From Fen-1077 sp964462865 (lineage in GTDB: Bacteria; Chloroflexota; Dehalococcoidia; Dehalococcoidales; RBG-16-60-22), in contig CAYWZO010000046.1 of assembly GCA_964462865.1 (NCBI GenBank), forward strand, positions 1 to 14,306: 14,306 bases of DNA, given 5' to 3'. Each line of letters starts with the position of its first letter. Positions within the stretch are counted from its first letter, which is position 1. The notes beneath the pieces were generated by a model. The model worked only from the letters and a program-made list of their open reading frames with translations, ran no database searches and was not told where the DNA came from. Shown piece after piece: positions 5,795-12,468 of this stretch. Made by a program: the position numbers and the translations under genes.

Positions 5795-5825
5795 GTTATA
5801 TCACCCGATAATTTTATCACGTCAA
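5795..5825 (-). promoter_or_regulatory. Promoter of the yebC-ruvCA run
   Basis: On the minus strand TTGACG (5820-5825) and an extended -10 TGATATAAC (TATAAC at 5795-5800) are 19 bases apart. Transcription would start near 5788, leaving a leader of about 28 bases with the AAGGAGG site. The -35 box sits in a short palindrome CGTCA-ATAAC-TGACG (5820-5834) that could be an operator. Confidence 0.6.
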
Positions 5826-5902
5826 TAACTGACGGGTAAAGGGTAGGTTCTGATTTATAGGAAATAAGGCCCCAGACGCCGAAATAATAATGTAATACAT
5901 AC

Positions 5903-5931
5903 TTGACAAAAAGAATAATATATATTACAAT
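5903..5931 (+). promoter_or_regulatory. Strong sigma70-type promoter of the plus-strand regulator operon
   Basis: A perfect TTGACA (5903-5908), a 17-base spacer and TACAAT (5926-5931, 5 of 6) make the best promoter in the window. The inverted pair TGTAATA (5891-5897) and TATTACA (5923-5929) brackets the -35 box and overlaps the -10 box, and may be an operator for the small Cro/CI-type regulator encoded downstream. Confidence 0.85.
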
Positions 5932-5973
5932 ATGTTCAGTATAGATTACTTATAACGCTGGAGGAGGTGTAAA

Positions 5974-6420
5974 ATGGCACCGCTGCAAAAGAGGGCCTGG
6001 TGGGGGCTGGCCGTAGGGCTGGTGTTTGCTTTAGCTTTTATACTGGTCTTCGTGCTAATGGGAGGAATCAAGACCTTTGATGACGACCAAAGCTTCAGGA
6101 TAATCATTGACGTGCTGTGGGTGGGCGGGCTGGTGGCCAACCTCATCATCGTGAACCTGGCCCTGCGCCGGCCCGGCCTGGTGGATGAACGGGACAGGTT
6201 GATTCTGGACCGGGCGCCCCGCGTCCAGTGGCTGGCGGTGGTCTTTACCCTGGTGGCCTGGACGATCGGCCTGACGGAGGTCTACCATAATACCCGCCAG
6301 GTTCCTTCGGTCTTTTTGTTCGTGATATTCATGTCGGTGCTTATCGTCAGCACGCTGGCCCAGTGTCTTGGCATCATTATCGGCTACTGGAGAATGGATA
6401 GAAATGCCCAGGATAGTTAA
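5974..6420 (+). CDS. Four-TM membrane protein with a DERDRLI loop (DUF2178-like architecture)
   Basis: A 148-residue integral membrane protein with helices at about 9-30, 42-63, 84-104 and 112-138. The loop between the second and third helices carries VDERDRLILDRAPRVQ (70-85). The same two-TM, D-E-R loop, two-TM plan is seen in the DUF2178-like protein two genes downstream, so the two may be distant paralogues. The ATG at 5974 follows a very strong GGAGGAGG site, and the strong promoter at 5903-5931 lies directly upstream. The stop overlaps the start of the regulator gene by 17 bases, pointing to co-translation. Families with this plan are often found beside small Cro/CI regulators; their biochemical role is unknown to me. 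Confidence 0.8.
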   Translation: MAPLQKRAWWGLAVGLVFALAFILVFVLMGGIKTFDDDQSFRIIIDVLWVGGLVANLIIVNLALRRPGLVDERDRLILDRAPRVQWLAVVFTLVAWTIGLTEVYHNTRQVPSVFLFVIFMSVLIVSTLAQCLGIIIGYWRMDRNAQDS

Positions 6421-6610
6421 CCGCATCAGGCGCTTACGCTTCGACCATGATGAAATGACGCAGGAGGAACTGGCCGCCCGCGCCGGCTGTACCCGCCAGA
6501 CCATCATCGCCCTGGAGCAGGGGAAGTACGTGCCGTCTATCGAGCTGGCCTTCAAGATTGCCCGGGCCTTCGGCGTAGCTCTGGAAGAGGTCTTTCAGTA
6601 CGAAGATTAA
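6404..6610 (+). CDS. Small Cro/CI-type (XRE) helix-turn-helix regulator
   Basis: A 68-residue protein consisting of little more than one HTH_3 domain: the helix-turn-helix spans about residues 14-38 (MTQEELAARAGCTRQTIIALEQGKY), followed by the usual PSIELAFKIARAFGVALEEVFQYED end. It resembles the YozG-like group of short regulators that accompany membrane proteins. The start at ATG 6404 is chosen because MPRIVNRIRRLR is the normal N-terminus of the group; a TTG at 6368 would add 12 residues with no family support. The start lies inside the end of the previous gene. With no effector domain, it probably acts as a dimer and may repress its own promoter, with the flanking membrane proteins as possible partners or targets. 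Confidence 0.92.
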   Translation: MPRIVNRIRRLRFDHDEMTQEELAARAGCTRQTIIALEQGKYVPSIELAFKIARAFGVALEEVFQYED

Positions 6611-6621
6611 AGGAGTAAAAT

Positions 6622-7014
6622 ATGAGCGTTAAAGCATACAGACTTTTGATGGCAGCAGTTACGATTATCGTGGCAGGCTTGGCTGGTTGGGGAGTGGCGG
6701 TGGGCAACGCCTTCGTACCTGCACCAGCAGTAATCATCGGTGCCACTATACTTTACTTCTGCCGGAAGCGATTAAAGGTATTGGTGGAAGATGAAAGGAT
6801 ACACCGGATAGGTGACCTGGCTTCCAGGCGCACCATAGAGATTGTTATAATTCTAATGGCGGTGGTCGGCTCTACTATATTAGCTATGAGTAATGGTCAT
6901 TGGCCAGAGCTTAAAACCGCTGGAGTAACCCTCGGCTATGCAGTGTGTTCTATTCTCGTGTTGTATACCATACTCTATAATTATTTTTACAGGAAGTTAG
7001 GTGGTAAAGGATGA
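6622..7014 (+). CDS. DUF2178-like four-TM membrane protein
   Basis: A 130-residue membrane protein with helices at about 8-26, 31-48, 71-90 and 99-121. The central loop VEDERIHRIGDLASRRT (56-71) matches what I know of DUF2178 proteins, which carry a (E)DER-x-x-x-I motif followed by a conserved Ser/Arg stretch. It starts 11 bases after the HTH gene behind a clear AAGGAG site, and its stop overlaps the queH start by 4 bases (ATGA). Its codon use is slightly more AT-rich than that of its neighbours. Function is unknown; a membrane-located partner of the adjacent regulator is the simplest guess. Confidence 0.8.
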   Translation: MSVKAYRLLMAAVTIIVAGLAGWGVAVGNAFVPAPAVIIGATILYFCRKRLKVLVEDERIHRIGDLASRRTIEIVIILMAVVGSTILAMSNGHWPELKTAGVTLGYAVCSILVLYTILYNYFYRKLGGKG

Positions 7015-7556
7015 GCAAGGTTTTAGTTCATATCTGCTGCGCCCATTGCGCCGCCTATACCGTCGAGCACTGGCGGCGGGAAGGACATAACGTGGCCGGA
7101 TTCTGGTACAATCCCAATATCCATCCCTTCATGGAGCATCAACATCGTCTGGAAAGCATGCAGTACCTGGCGCAGCGGACAGGCCTGCCTCTGGTCGTTG
7201 CCGAGGGATATGATATGGTCGAATATTTCCGGAGGGTAGCCGGCCATGAGGCGGAGCGCTGCCGCCATTGCTTCGAACTGCGTCTGGCCAGAACGGCGCA
7301 GGCCGCCCGCGAGCAGGGCTACGACGCTTTTACCACCACGCTGCTCATCAGCCCCCAGCAAAAGCACGACCTGATTAAAGATATCGGCGATGAAGTCGCT
7401 GCAGAACAGGGTGTAGAATTTGTTTATGTTGACCTGCGTAAACGCTACTCCGATAGCCGCCACCTCACCAAGCCGCTGGACCTCTACCGCCAGCAATATT
7501 GCGGCTGCGTTTACAGCGAGTGGGAGCGTTACGCGGACAGGCCACCGGAAAAATAA
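7011..7556 (+). CDS. queH: QueH, epoxyqueuosine reductase (DUF208)
   Basis: QueH carries out the last step of queuosine synthesis, reducing epoxyqueuosine in the tRNA wobble position to queuosine; it is unrelated to the cobalamin-dependent QueG. The 181-residue protein has the family's cysteine pattern: C9 C10 in VHICCAHC, C84/C87 in RCRHCFELRL, and C164/C166 in QQYCGCVYSEWER, which together bind an iron-sulfur cluster and a second metal. FWYNPNIHPFMEHQHR (31-46) and TTTLLISPQQKHDLI (108-122) are also typical. The start overlaps the DUF2178-like gene by 4 bases, so it is co-transcribed from the promoter at 5903-5931. No other queuosine gene is in the window, so the link to the membrane/regulator genes may be incidental. 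Confidence 0.95.
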   Translation: MSKVLVHICCAHCAAYTVEHWRREGHNVAGFWYNPNIHPFMEHQHRLESMQYLAQRTGLPLVVAEGYDMVEYFRRVAGHEAERCRHCFELRLARTAQAAREQGYDAFTTTLLISPQQKHDLIKDIGDEVAAEQGVEFVYVDLRKRYSDSRHLTKPLDLYRQQYCGCVYSEWERYADRPPEK

Positions 7557-7562
7557 AAAGCC

Positions 7563-7586
7563 AGAGCCCCGACAGTTCGGGGCTCT
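7563..7586 (-). terminator. Terminator between the convergent queH and I42 genes
   Basis: A perfect stem GAGCCCCGA/TCGGGGCTC (7564-7572 and 7577-7585), extended by an A-T pair, with a 4-base loop. On the minus strand it is followed by GGCTTTTTATTT, a clear T-run, so it ends the I42 gene. On the plus strand only TTAAAG follows, so it would stop queH transcription less well. Confidence 0.88.
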
Positions 7587-7615
7587 TAAAGTGCCTGGGG
7601 ATGCTTTTTATAGAG

Positions 7616-8044
7616 CTATTTTACGTTGACGGAGATGGCTAGAGTCCATGCCGCTTTCTGGCCGCCTTCCCAGGGCTGGGAATACTCCAGGGATATACGG
7701 CTGGTGCCTTTTTTTAGCGCCTTGAAAGTCCAGACCTCCTGGCCGCCGGCGCCCGGGAGAGTGCTCTCCGGGGGCAGGTATTCAGGCTCTCCGTCCTGCG
7801 CCAGCACCGCCGGGTCGGAGATACCCGCCAGCTTCCACGAAAAACCGGTGGTTGGATTGGAGGCAATGGTGGCTTTGATAACGTCTCCAACCCTGACGCG
7901 GCTGACATCACGGGTAAGGTTTTGACTCTTCGCGAATTCATCGTAAGATGCCTGGACCGCAACTTCCTTGGCCGCCGTGGTACAGGCAGGCAGAGAAAGC
8001 GCCAGAATAGTGATCAGACTGGCGAGTATCAGCTTTACCTTCAT
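7616..8044 (-). CDS. Chagasin-like (I42) cysteine-peptidase inhibitor lipoprotein
   Basis: A 142-residue lipoprotein: signal peptide 1-20, lipobox L-P-A-C (Cys21), then a domain of about 100 residues with the three inhibitory loops of the chagasin family (MEROPS I42). They are NPTTGFSW (63-70), the glycine-rich GAGGQEVWTF (98-107) and the QPWEGG loop (123-128), where the family more often has RPW. Chagasins block papain-type cysteine peptidases by wedging these loops into the active site, so this protein probably guards the cell surface against such enzymes, its own or foreign. It follows the SIMPL lipoprotein gene after a 52-base gap and ends at a strong terminator. The ribosome binding site is poor (GGCAGG, 9-10 bases upstream). 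Confidence 0.9.
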   Translation of the reverse strand: MKVKLILASLITILALSLPACTTAAKEVAVQASYDEFAKSQNLTRDVSRVRVGDVIKATIASNPTTGFSWKLAGISDPAVLAQDGEPEYLPPESTLPGAGGQEVWTFKALKKGTSRISLEYSQPWEGGQKAAWTLAISVNVK

Positions 8045-8096
8045 CTCGTTATACCTGCCTTTCCCATGATGATAGTTAATATACCTTCCTGGTTAT

Positions 8097-8864
8097 CTAG
8101 TCGATGTCGTAAGCCATCTGCACGTTGACGGTGATTTCCATTTCACCCGCGCTGATAGGGGTCTCCACTGAGGGGGCGCCTTCGGCCTTCAGTGCCACGT
8201 CGCGGTAAATAGGGCTGGGGACATAGGAACTCTCGGTGATATAGAGTGGTTTACCCAGCTTAACTTTGGCCGCGTCAGCAAGTTGCTTCGCCTTGCTGGC
8301 AGCATCAGCCACGGCTTTCTCGCGGGCCTGCTCCTGATAGGGCGCCGGGTCGTCCACGGTGAACCCGATGCTGTTGATACGGGTCAGGTCGCCGCCCGCG
8401 GCGACTACCGCGTCGATAACGGTGCCGGCCTTGTTGATATCTCTGATTTTGGCGGTTACGGTGTTGGTCGCCCGGTAACCGATGACGATTTCCTGCTGTT
8501 TGTCATTATCCCACCGGGACACTTTTTGAATATTAAAGTATTGCGTCTGAATATCCTTGGTCGCTACGCCGCCGTTTTTCAGGGCGGTCATGACTTTATC
8601 CATCGCCGTATTAGCCTGGGATTGGGCATCGGCCACGCTGGCCGCCTGTGCCTCGACACCCACGCTTAATATAGCGACATCGGGCACAGCGGTAACCTTG
8701 CCTTCGCCGTTGACCCAGATTCCTTCCTGCTGCCCGTTCAGATTGCCCTTGATTTCCAGGGTGCCTCCGGATAAAGCCCCTTCTGTATCGCAGCCTACCA
8801 GTCCCACCACCACCGCCAGCAGTATCACTACCGCGCCGGTGGTTATCATCCATTTCCTGTTCAT
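8097..8864 (-). CDS. SIMPL-domain (DUF541) lipoprotein
   Basis: A 255-residue lipoprotein: hydrophobic segment 7-24 and lipobox L-V-G-C (Cys25). After a short linker comes a SIMPL/DUF541 domain (about 48-255), recognised by the opening IWVNGEGKVTAVPDVAILSVGVE (49-71), the helical AQSQANTAMDKVMTALKNGGVATKDIQT (80-107), the central GYRATNTVTAKIRDINKAGTVIDA, and the C-terminal REKAVADAASKAKQLADAAKVKLG. The family includes E. coli YggE and Brucella BP26, envelope proteins tied to stress tolerance; the exact activity is not known. The ATG (8862-8864) has a strong GGAGG site. It lies downstream of the sigma/DUF5667 pair, separated by a terminator-like hairpin. Confidence 0.93.
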   Translation of the reverse strand: MNRKWMITTGAVVILLAVVVGLVGCDTEGALSGGTLEIKGNLNGQQEGIWVNGEGKVTAVPDVAILSVGVEAQAASVADAQSQANTAMDKVMTALKNGGVATKDIQTQYFNIQKVSRWDNDKQQEIVIGYRATNTVTAKIRDINKAGTVIDAVVAAGGDLTRINSIGFTVDDPAPYQEQAREKAVADAASKAKQLADAAKVKLGKPLYITESSYVPSPIYRDVALKAEGAPSVETPISAGEMEITVNVQMAYDID

Positions 8865-8901
8865 GAAGTTTCCTCCTTTTGTGTTTTCAATATATATAAC
8901 G

Positions 8902-8934
8902 AAAAAGTCGTTACCGGGTTAGCAACGACCTTTT
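8902..8934 (-). terminator. Terminator after the sigma factor/DUF5667 pair
   Basis: On the minus strand the stem GTCGTT/AACGAC (8924-8929 and 8907-8912), flanked by A/T tracts that lengthen it, is followed by TTTTTCG. The 11-base loop is large, so termination may be partial, allowing read-through into the SIMPL and I42 genes, which lack an obvious promoter of their own. Confidence 0.65.
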
Positions 8935-8952
8935 CTTATCTTTTAAAATGTA

Positions 8953-9978
8953 CTATTTTTTAGGGCCTATGTTTTTCAGGGCTTCCTCATATCCCTTCTC
9001 GGCGACGTCAATTGCCCGCTCCAGCGCCGGTTTGACCGAGTCCGGCGCCCTCTCCAGGACTTCCTGTAAATCCTGCGTGTTTTGTTCAGCCTGTTCAGAT
9101 ACCCTCGTTTTCAGGTCAGCTTCCCCTTTTTTCTTCGCCGTTTTGTCCGCTTTGCCGAACGTTTCCGGTTGCGCCGCTCTGACGGTGGCCGTTACCGGGG
9201 CTTTTGCCGCTGATAGATTCGCTGACGGTGCTGCCTGTTTAGCGTTTTCAGCGGGCCCGGTTACCGGCGCGGGAACAGGTTTCAATCCCGGCGCCGCGGC
9301 CGTGGTTGGCGCGGGGGTCGCGGCCGGGACGGTGACTTCTGGCGGGGCGGCTGTATCGGCTGACGGAGCTGCCATCAGCGCTGCCGGTGTTTCTCCGCCG
9401 GCAGTAGTATCCCGGGCTGGCAGGGACAGATTAGCTATGGCCAGCAGCTGGTCGTTCATGCGGTCGGTGGCCTTGACCACCTGGGCCACCTTACCTTTTT
9501 CCGCCATCTTGATGATTTCGTCAACACGCCGGTCAGCGAATTCGGCATAGAGCTCGGCCTTACCCACTGCCGATGGCGTCAGGGCCAGCCGTATGTTTTC
9601 AGTTGCGAGCTTGACGGCGTAGAGAGGCTGGTCGGGCAGGCTGTTGCTGGAGGCCGCTACCGTACCGCCGCCGGCCAGCAGGATGACAATGACGGCGGAG
9701 ACCACGGCTACCCAGCGCACCTGCCATCTGAAGAAGCCGCGTTTTTCCGGCTTGAGGTTACGAATAGCCGCCTGGAACTCGTAACCGGCCCGCTGCCGGA
9801 ACTCGGGGCGGGGTGTAATAGCAGTGGCTTTGATGGTGTCGGCGACGGTACGCAGCAGGGGTTCGAGCTCCGCAGCCTGCTCGGGGTAGGTCGTCAGGCA
9901 CGCTTCGACGGTCTCACCCTTGATTATCCGCTCGATGCACTCGTTAAAAATATCATCGAATTCACTCATTTTTTTCAT
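8953..9978 (-). CDS. DUF5667-domain membrane protein, probable anti-sigma partner
   Basis: A 341-residue single-pass protein. The cytoplasmic N-terminus (1-88, FDDIFNECIERIIKGETVEACLTTYPEQAAELEPLLRTV) has the form seen in Chloroflexota proteins paired with ECF sigma factors, but lacks the H-x3-C-x2-C zinc anti-sigma motif. A TM helix (about 89-108) is followed by a DUF5667 region (about 113-185: SLPDQPLYAVKLATENIRLALTP) outside the membrane, an Ala/Pro/Thr-rich linker (190-275) and a charged helical tail (280-335). Its start overlaps the sigma factor stop by 4 bases (ATGA), so the two are made together. The anti-sigma role is inferred from that coupling and topology. Met4 is an alternative start. 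Confidence 0.85.
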   Translation of the reverse strand: MKKMSEFDDIFNECIERIIKGETVEACLTTYPEQAAELEPLLRTVADTIKATAITPRPEFRQRAGYEFQAAIRNLKPEKRGFFRWQVRWVAVVSAVIVILLAGGGTVAASSNSLPDQPLYAVKLATENIRLALTPSAVGKAELYAEFADRRVDEIIKMAEKGKVAQVVKATDRMNDQLLAIANLSLPARDTTAGGETPAALMAAPSADTAAPPEVTVPAATPAPTTAAAPGLKPVPAPVTGPAENAKQAAPSANLSAAKAPVTATVRAAQPETFGKADKTAKKKGEADLKTRVSEQAEQNTQDLQEVLERAPDSVKPALERAIDVAEKGYEEALKNIGPKK

Positions 9979-10517
9979 GCCACACCTCCCTTCCCCAGGG
10001 CCTTGCGCAGCGCCACGATAGCGCTGTGCTGTAAAGCCTTGACCGCCCCCTCGCTTTTGCCCATCGTCCGGGCGACTTCCGCCACGGACAGCTCGCCGCC
10101 GAACCGCAGGGAGATTACTTCCTGCTGGGCGGCGGTCAGCCCCCTCGTTGCGGCGATAACTGCTTCTATCTCAACTTTCTGCTCGGCGGCGTGCCCCGGG
10201 TCGTCGGCGACGGCCGGTAGCGATTCATCCAGCGGCACGGTAGTCCGCCTTGACTTCTTCCTCAAATGGTCGACGACCTGGTTGTGGGCGATGCGGTACA
10301 GCCACGAGGAAAAAGGCATCCCTCTCCAGTTATAGGAAGAAATGGACTGGATGGCATTGAGAAAGACCTGCTGCGTCATATCTTCCGCCTCTGTCCTATC
10401 TCCTATTTTCAGGACTATATAGCGATATATCCGGTCAAAGTTCTCCTCATAGAGCCGGGTCAGAGCCACCTGGTCGTGCTGCTTGGCCCGCCGGATGAGG
10501 CTTTCCTCTCCTTGCAC
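9975..10517 (-). CDS. ECF-type RNA polymerase sigma factor
   Basis: A 180-residue sigma70-family factor with only regions 2 and 4. Region 2 (about 18-90) shows LYEENFDRIYRYI, EAEDMTQQVFLNAI (43-56) and SSWLYRIAHNQVVDHLRKKSR (70-90), which bind core polymerase and the -10 box. Region 4 (about 122-175) has LTAAQQEVISLRFGGELSVAEVARTMGKSEGAVKALQHSAIVALRKAL, the helix-turn-helix for the -35 box. The start is GTG (10515-10517) with GGGAG 8 bases upstream. The next gene, overlapping by 4 bases, encodes the DUF5667 membrane protein expected to hold this factor at the membrane. Likely targets, by position, are the SIMPL and I42 lipoprotein genes downstream and its own operon. Confidence 0.95.
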   Translation of the reverse strand: MQGEESLIRRAKQHDQVALTRLYEENFDRIYRYIVLKIGDRTEAEDMTQQVFLNAIQSISSYNWRGMPFSSWLYRIAHNQVVDHLRKKSRRTTVPLDESLPAVADDPGHAAEQKVEIEAVIAATRGLTAAQQEVISLRFGGELSVAEVARTMGKSEGAVKALQHSAIVALRKALGKGGVA

Positions 10518-10600
10518 CTGACAACTCCCTTTCAGGACCGGACTTTAGCCTTTTTCTGGTATCCGTCCGGCCGGTAAATCAGGCGTTACCCTGTGCATTT

Positions 10601-10606
10601 AGTATA
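10601..10606 (-). promoter_or_regulatory. Candidate -10 box ahead of the ECF sigma gene
   Basis: TATACT on the minus strand in the divergent gap between the sigma gene and rimI. No good -35 box stands at 16-18 bases. The start would give a leader of about 75 bases. For rimI, on the plus strand, TAGAAT (ending about 10656) is an equally weak candidate. Confidence 0.3.
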
Positions 10607-10706
10607 ACGAACACTGGATAGAAAAGATAGTTTCCGCGAAGAAAATGTGATAGAATGGCAACACGAATACGAGATAAAGAACTAACCGGTTTACGGAGAT
10701 AACATT

Positions 10707-11351
10707 TTGGCCTATATCATACGCCCGATGGAGATGGAAGACCTTGCCCAGGTCAGTGAGATCGACCGCGAGGCATTCCCCACCCAGTGGCCGCCGGCCA
10801 ACTACCGCCAGGAGCTGCAAAACAGGCTGGCCCGCTATATCGTGGCTGATGACGATACACGGACGGCCGAGGTGCCTTCGGTAAAACCCCGGCCGGCCCT
10901 AATTAGACTGGTATCGCGCTGGCTCCCGTGGCTGGTACCCACCGACCATCGCCGCTCCCCGCTCCCCCGGCCGTACATCGCGGGGTTTTCCGGTATCTGG
11001 ATGATGGCTGATGAAGCCCATATTACCAATATCGCCGTCCGTCAGGAATACCAGGGCAGGGGTATCGGGAGTCTGTTACTTATCGCCACCGTTGACCTGG
11101 CCCTGGGGCTTAAGGCCAGCTTTATGACCCTGGAGGTACGGGCTTCCAACCTGGTCGCCCAGAAGCTTTACAGCCGGTATGGTTTCACGCAGACGGGAGT
11201 GCGCCGCGGCTATTACCTGGACAACAAGGAAGACGCTGTTATCATGTCCACCGAGAGCCTCAACTCGCCCGCTTTCCAGGCGCAGGTCCAGGAGTTACGG
11301 GAATCGCTGGCGGGGAAACTGGCCTCTACCTACAAGGTCGGACAGGCGTAG
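10707..11351 (+). CDS. rimI: RimI-like GNAT N-acetyltransferase
   Basis: A 214-residue GNAT-fold enzyme; RimI uses acetyl-CoA to acetylate the N-terminal alanine of ribosomal protein S18 and possibly others. Visible are the start IIRPMEMEDLAQVSEIDREAFPTQWP (4-29), the acetyl-CoA loop region AHITNIAVRQEYQGRGIGSLLL (105-126, with Q/R-x-x-G-x-G/A) and EVRASNLVAQKLYSRYGF (143-160), close to RimI. Compared with about 148 residues in E. coli there is an insertion at about 50-90 (basic, proline-rich, with RLVSRWLPWLVP) and a 30-residue C-terminal tail. The start is TTG (10707-10709) with GGAG 9 bases upstream. It is convergent with ruvB, only 17 bases apart, with no terminator visible between them. 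Confidence 0.88.
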   Translation: MAYIIRPMEMEDLAQVSEIDREAFPTQWPPANYRQELQNRLARYIVADDDTRTAEVPSVKPRPALIRLVSRWLPWLVPTDHRRSPLPRPYIAGFSGIWMMADEAHITNIAVRQEYQGRGIGSLLLIATVDLALGLKASFMTLEVRASNLVAQKLYSRYGFTQTGVRRGYYLDNKEDAVIMSTESLNSPAFQAQVQELRESLAGKLASTYKVGQA

Positions 11352-11368
11352 TAAGTGTTCCGTAGCAA

Positions 11369-12391
11369 TTAAAGCAAACTCGGTTGCGGGGGTTTGTCTT
11401 TGTTGTAGGGCAGGCCGAGGTGCTCGTAAGCGAGGCGGGTGGCCAGGCGCCCGCGGGGCGTCCTTTCCAGAAAGCCGAGCTGCATCAGGAAAGGTTCATA
11501 AACATCGGTAATGGTATCGGCTTCCTCACTGATGGAAGCGGCGATGGTATCCAGTCCCACCGGCCCGCCGTTGAATTTCTCGATGATGGTGTGCAGCACC
11601 TTGTGGTCTATCTCGTCCAGGCCGATAAGGTCCACCCCGAGCTTGGCCAGGGCGTCCTTGGCCACTTTCTTGGTAATAGTGCCGCCGGCCATGACCTGGG
11701 CGTAGTCCCGGACGCGCTTGAGCAGGCGATTGGCCACGCGGGGCGTGCCCCGGGCGCGGCCGGCAATCTCTTTAAGTCCGTCGTCGTCCGCTTCCACCTG
11801 GAGTATCCTGACCGAGCGCCGGATGATTTGCTCCAGCGATGATGCATCGTAGAAATCGAGGCGGTAGACGGAGCCGAACCTGTCCCTTAAGGGCGGGGAG
11901 AGCAGGGCATAGCGCGTGGTGGCGCCGATGAGGGTGAAAGGGGGGAGATTCAACCGCAGGCTGCGGGCGCCGGGGCCTTTGCCGATGATGATATCTAGGG
12001 CGTAGTCTTCCAGGGCGGGGTAAAGAATTTCCTCGACAGTGCGGTTGAGACGGTGAATTTCATCGATGAAAAGGATATCGTGGCTCTTGAGATTGGTCAG
12101 GATAGCGGCCAGGTCGCCGGTGCGCTCGATGGCAGGACCGGACGTTGTCTTGATGTTGCCGCCAACCTCCGTGGCGATGATATGGGCCAGGCAGGTCTTG
12201 CCGAGGCCGGGCGGCCCGTAAAACAGGACATGGTCGAGGGATTCACCCCGGCCCTTAGCGGCGGCAATGGCAATCTGGAGATTTTCCTTGGTCTTATCCT
12301 GCCCGATGAAGTCGGCCAGGGAACGCGGCCGGAGGCTATTATCCAGCGGTACGTCCTCTTCGCTGGGCTTGCCGGAAATAATACGGGCTAT
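11369..12391 (-). CDS. ruvB: RuvB, Holliday-junction branch-migration motor (apparent ATA start)
   Basis: RuvB is the AAA+ hexameric helicase that drives branch migration with RuvA. Visible in order: SLRPRSLADFIGQDK (19-33), Walker A GPPGLGKT (59-66), TSGPAIERTGDLAAIL (83-98), Walker B ILFIDEIHRLNRTVEE (106-121), sensor 1 LIGATTR (154-160), the arginine-finger region SPPLRDRFG (165-173) and the winged-helix C-terminus ending TPRGRLATRLAYEHLGLPYNK. The frame is open and uninterrupted from a TAA just upstream, yet holds no ATG, GTG or TTG until codon 147, beyond Walker B. ATA at 12389-12391 is the best start: it gives 340 residues, the usual length, and AAGGGGG lies 8 bases upstream. ATT or CTG codons slightly downstream are alternatives, and a base error (ATG to ATA) is possible. 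It follows rpoC after 77 bases. Confidence 0.93.
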   Translation of the reverse strand: MARIISGKPSEEDVPLDNSLRPRSLADFIGQDKTKENLQIAIAAAKGRGESLDHVLFYGPPGLGKTCLAHIIATEVGGNIKTTSGPAIERTGDLAAILTNLKSHDILFIDEIHRLNRTVEEILYPALEDYALDIIIGKGPGARSLRLNLPPFTLIGATTRYALLSPPLRDRFGSVYRLDFYDASSLEQIIRRSVRILQVEADDDGLKEIAGRARGTPRVANRLLKRVRDYAQVMAGGTITKKVAKDALAKLGVDLIGLDEIDHKVLHTIIEKFNGGPVGLDTIAASISEEADTITDVYEPFLMQLGFLERTPRGRLATRLAYEHLGLPYNKDKPPQPSLL

Positions 12392-12435
12392 GGTCTCAAC
12401 CCCCTTAGAAAAAGCGTAACACCCTTATCCTTGTG

Positions 12436-12458
12436 GCCTCTCCCCCAAGGGGAAAGGC
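12436..12458. repeat. Hairpin in the rpoC-ruvB gap
   Basis: GCCTCTCCCC and GGGGAAAGGC pair at 9 of 10 positions around a CAA loop, 10 bases after the rpoC stop. No T-run follows on the minus strand, so it is more likely a repeat of the CCTCTCCCC type seen at 2361-2582, or an RNA-processing or stabilising stem, than a terminator. Confidence 0.5.
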
Positions 12459-12468
12459 GAATTGTGTG

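Noticed and set aside
5761..5820. GTG start at 5820 adding 20 residues to YebC
   Set aside because: The added residues are not family-like and overlap the promoter -10 box; MSGHSKW at 5760 has the strong ribosome binding site.
6368..6403. TTG start adding 12 residues to the HTH regulator
   Set aside because: The extra residues come from sequence coding for the upstream membrane protein in another frame, and the group normally starts at MPRI.
8865..8952. An independent promoter for the SIMPL lipoprotein gene
   Set aside because: Only AT-rich TATATATA is present after the terminator-like hairpin, with no -35 box in place; read-through from the sigma operon is as likely.
11369..11953. A shorter RuvB of 194 residues starting at an internal TTG
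   Set aside because: It would lack Walker A and B, although the upstream frame encodes both without interruption; the longer product from ATA is favoured.
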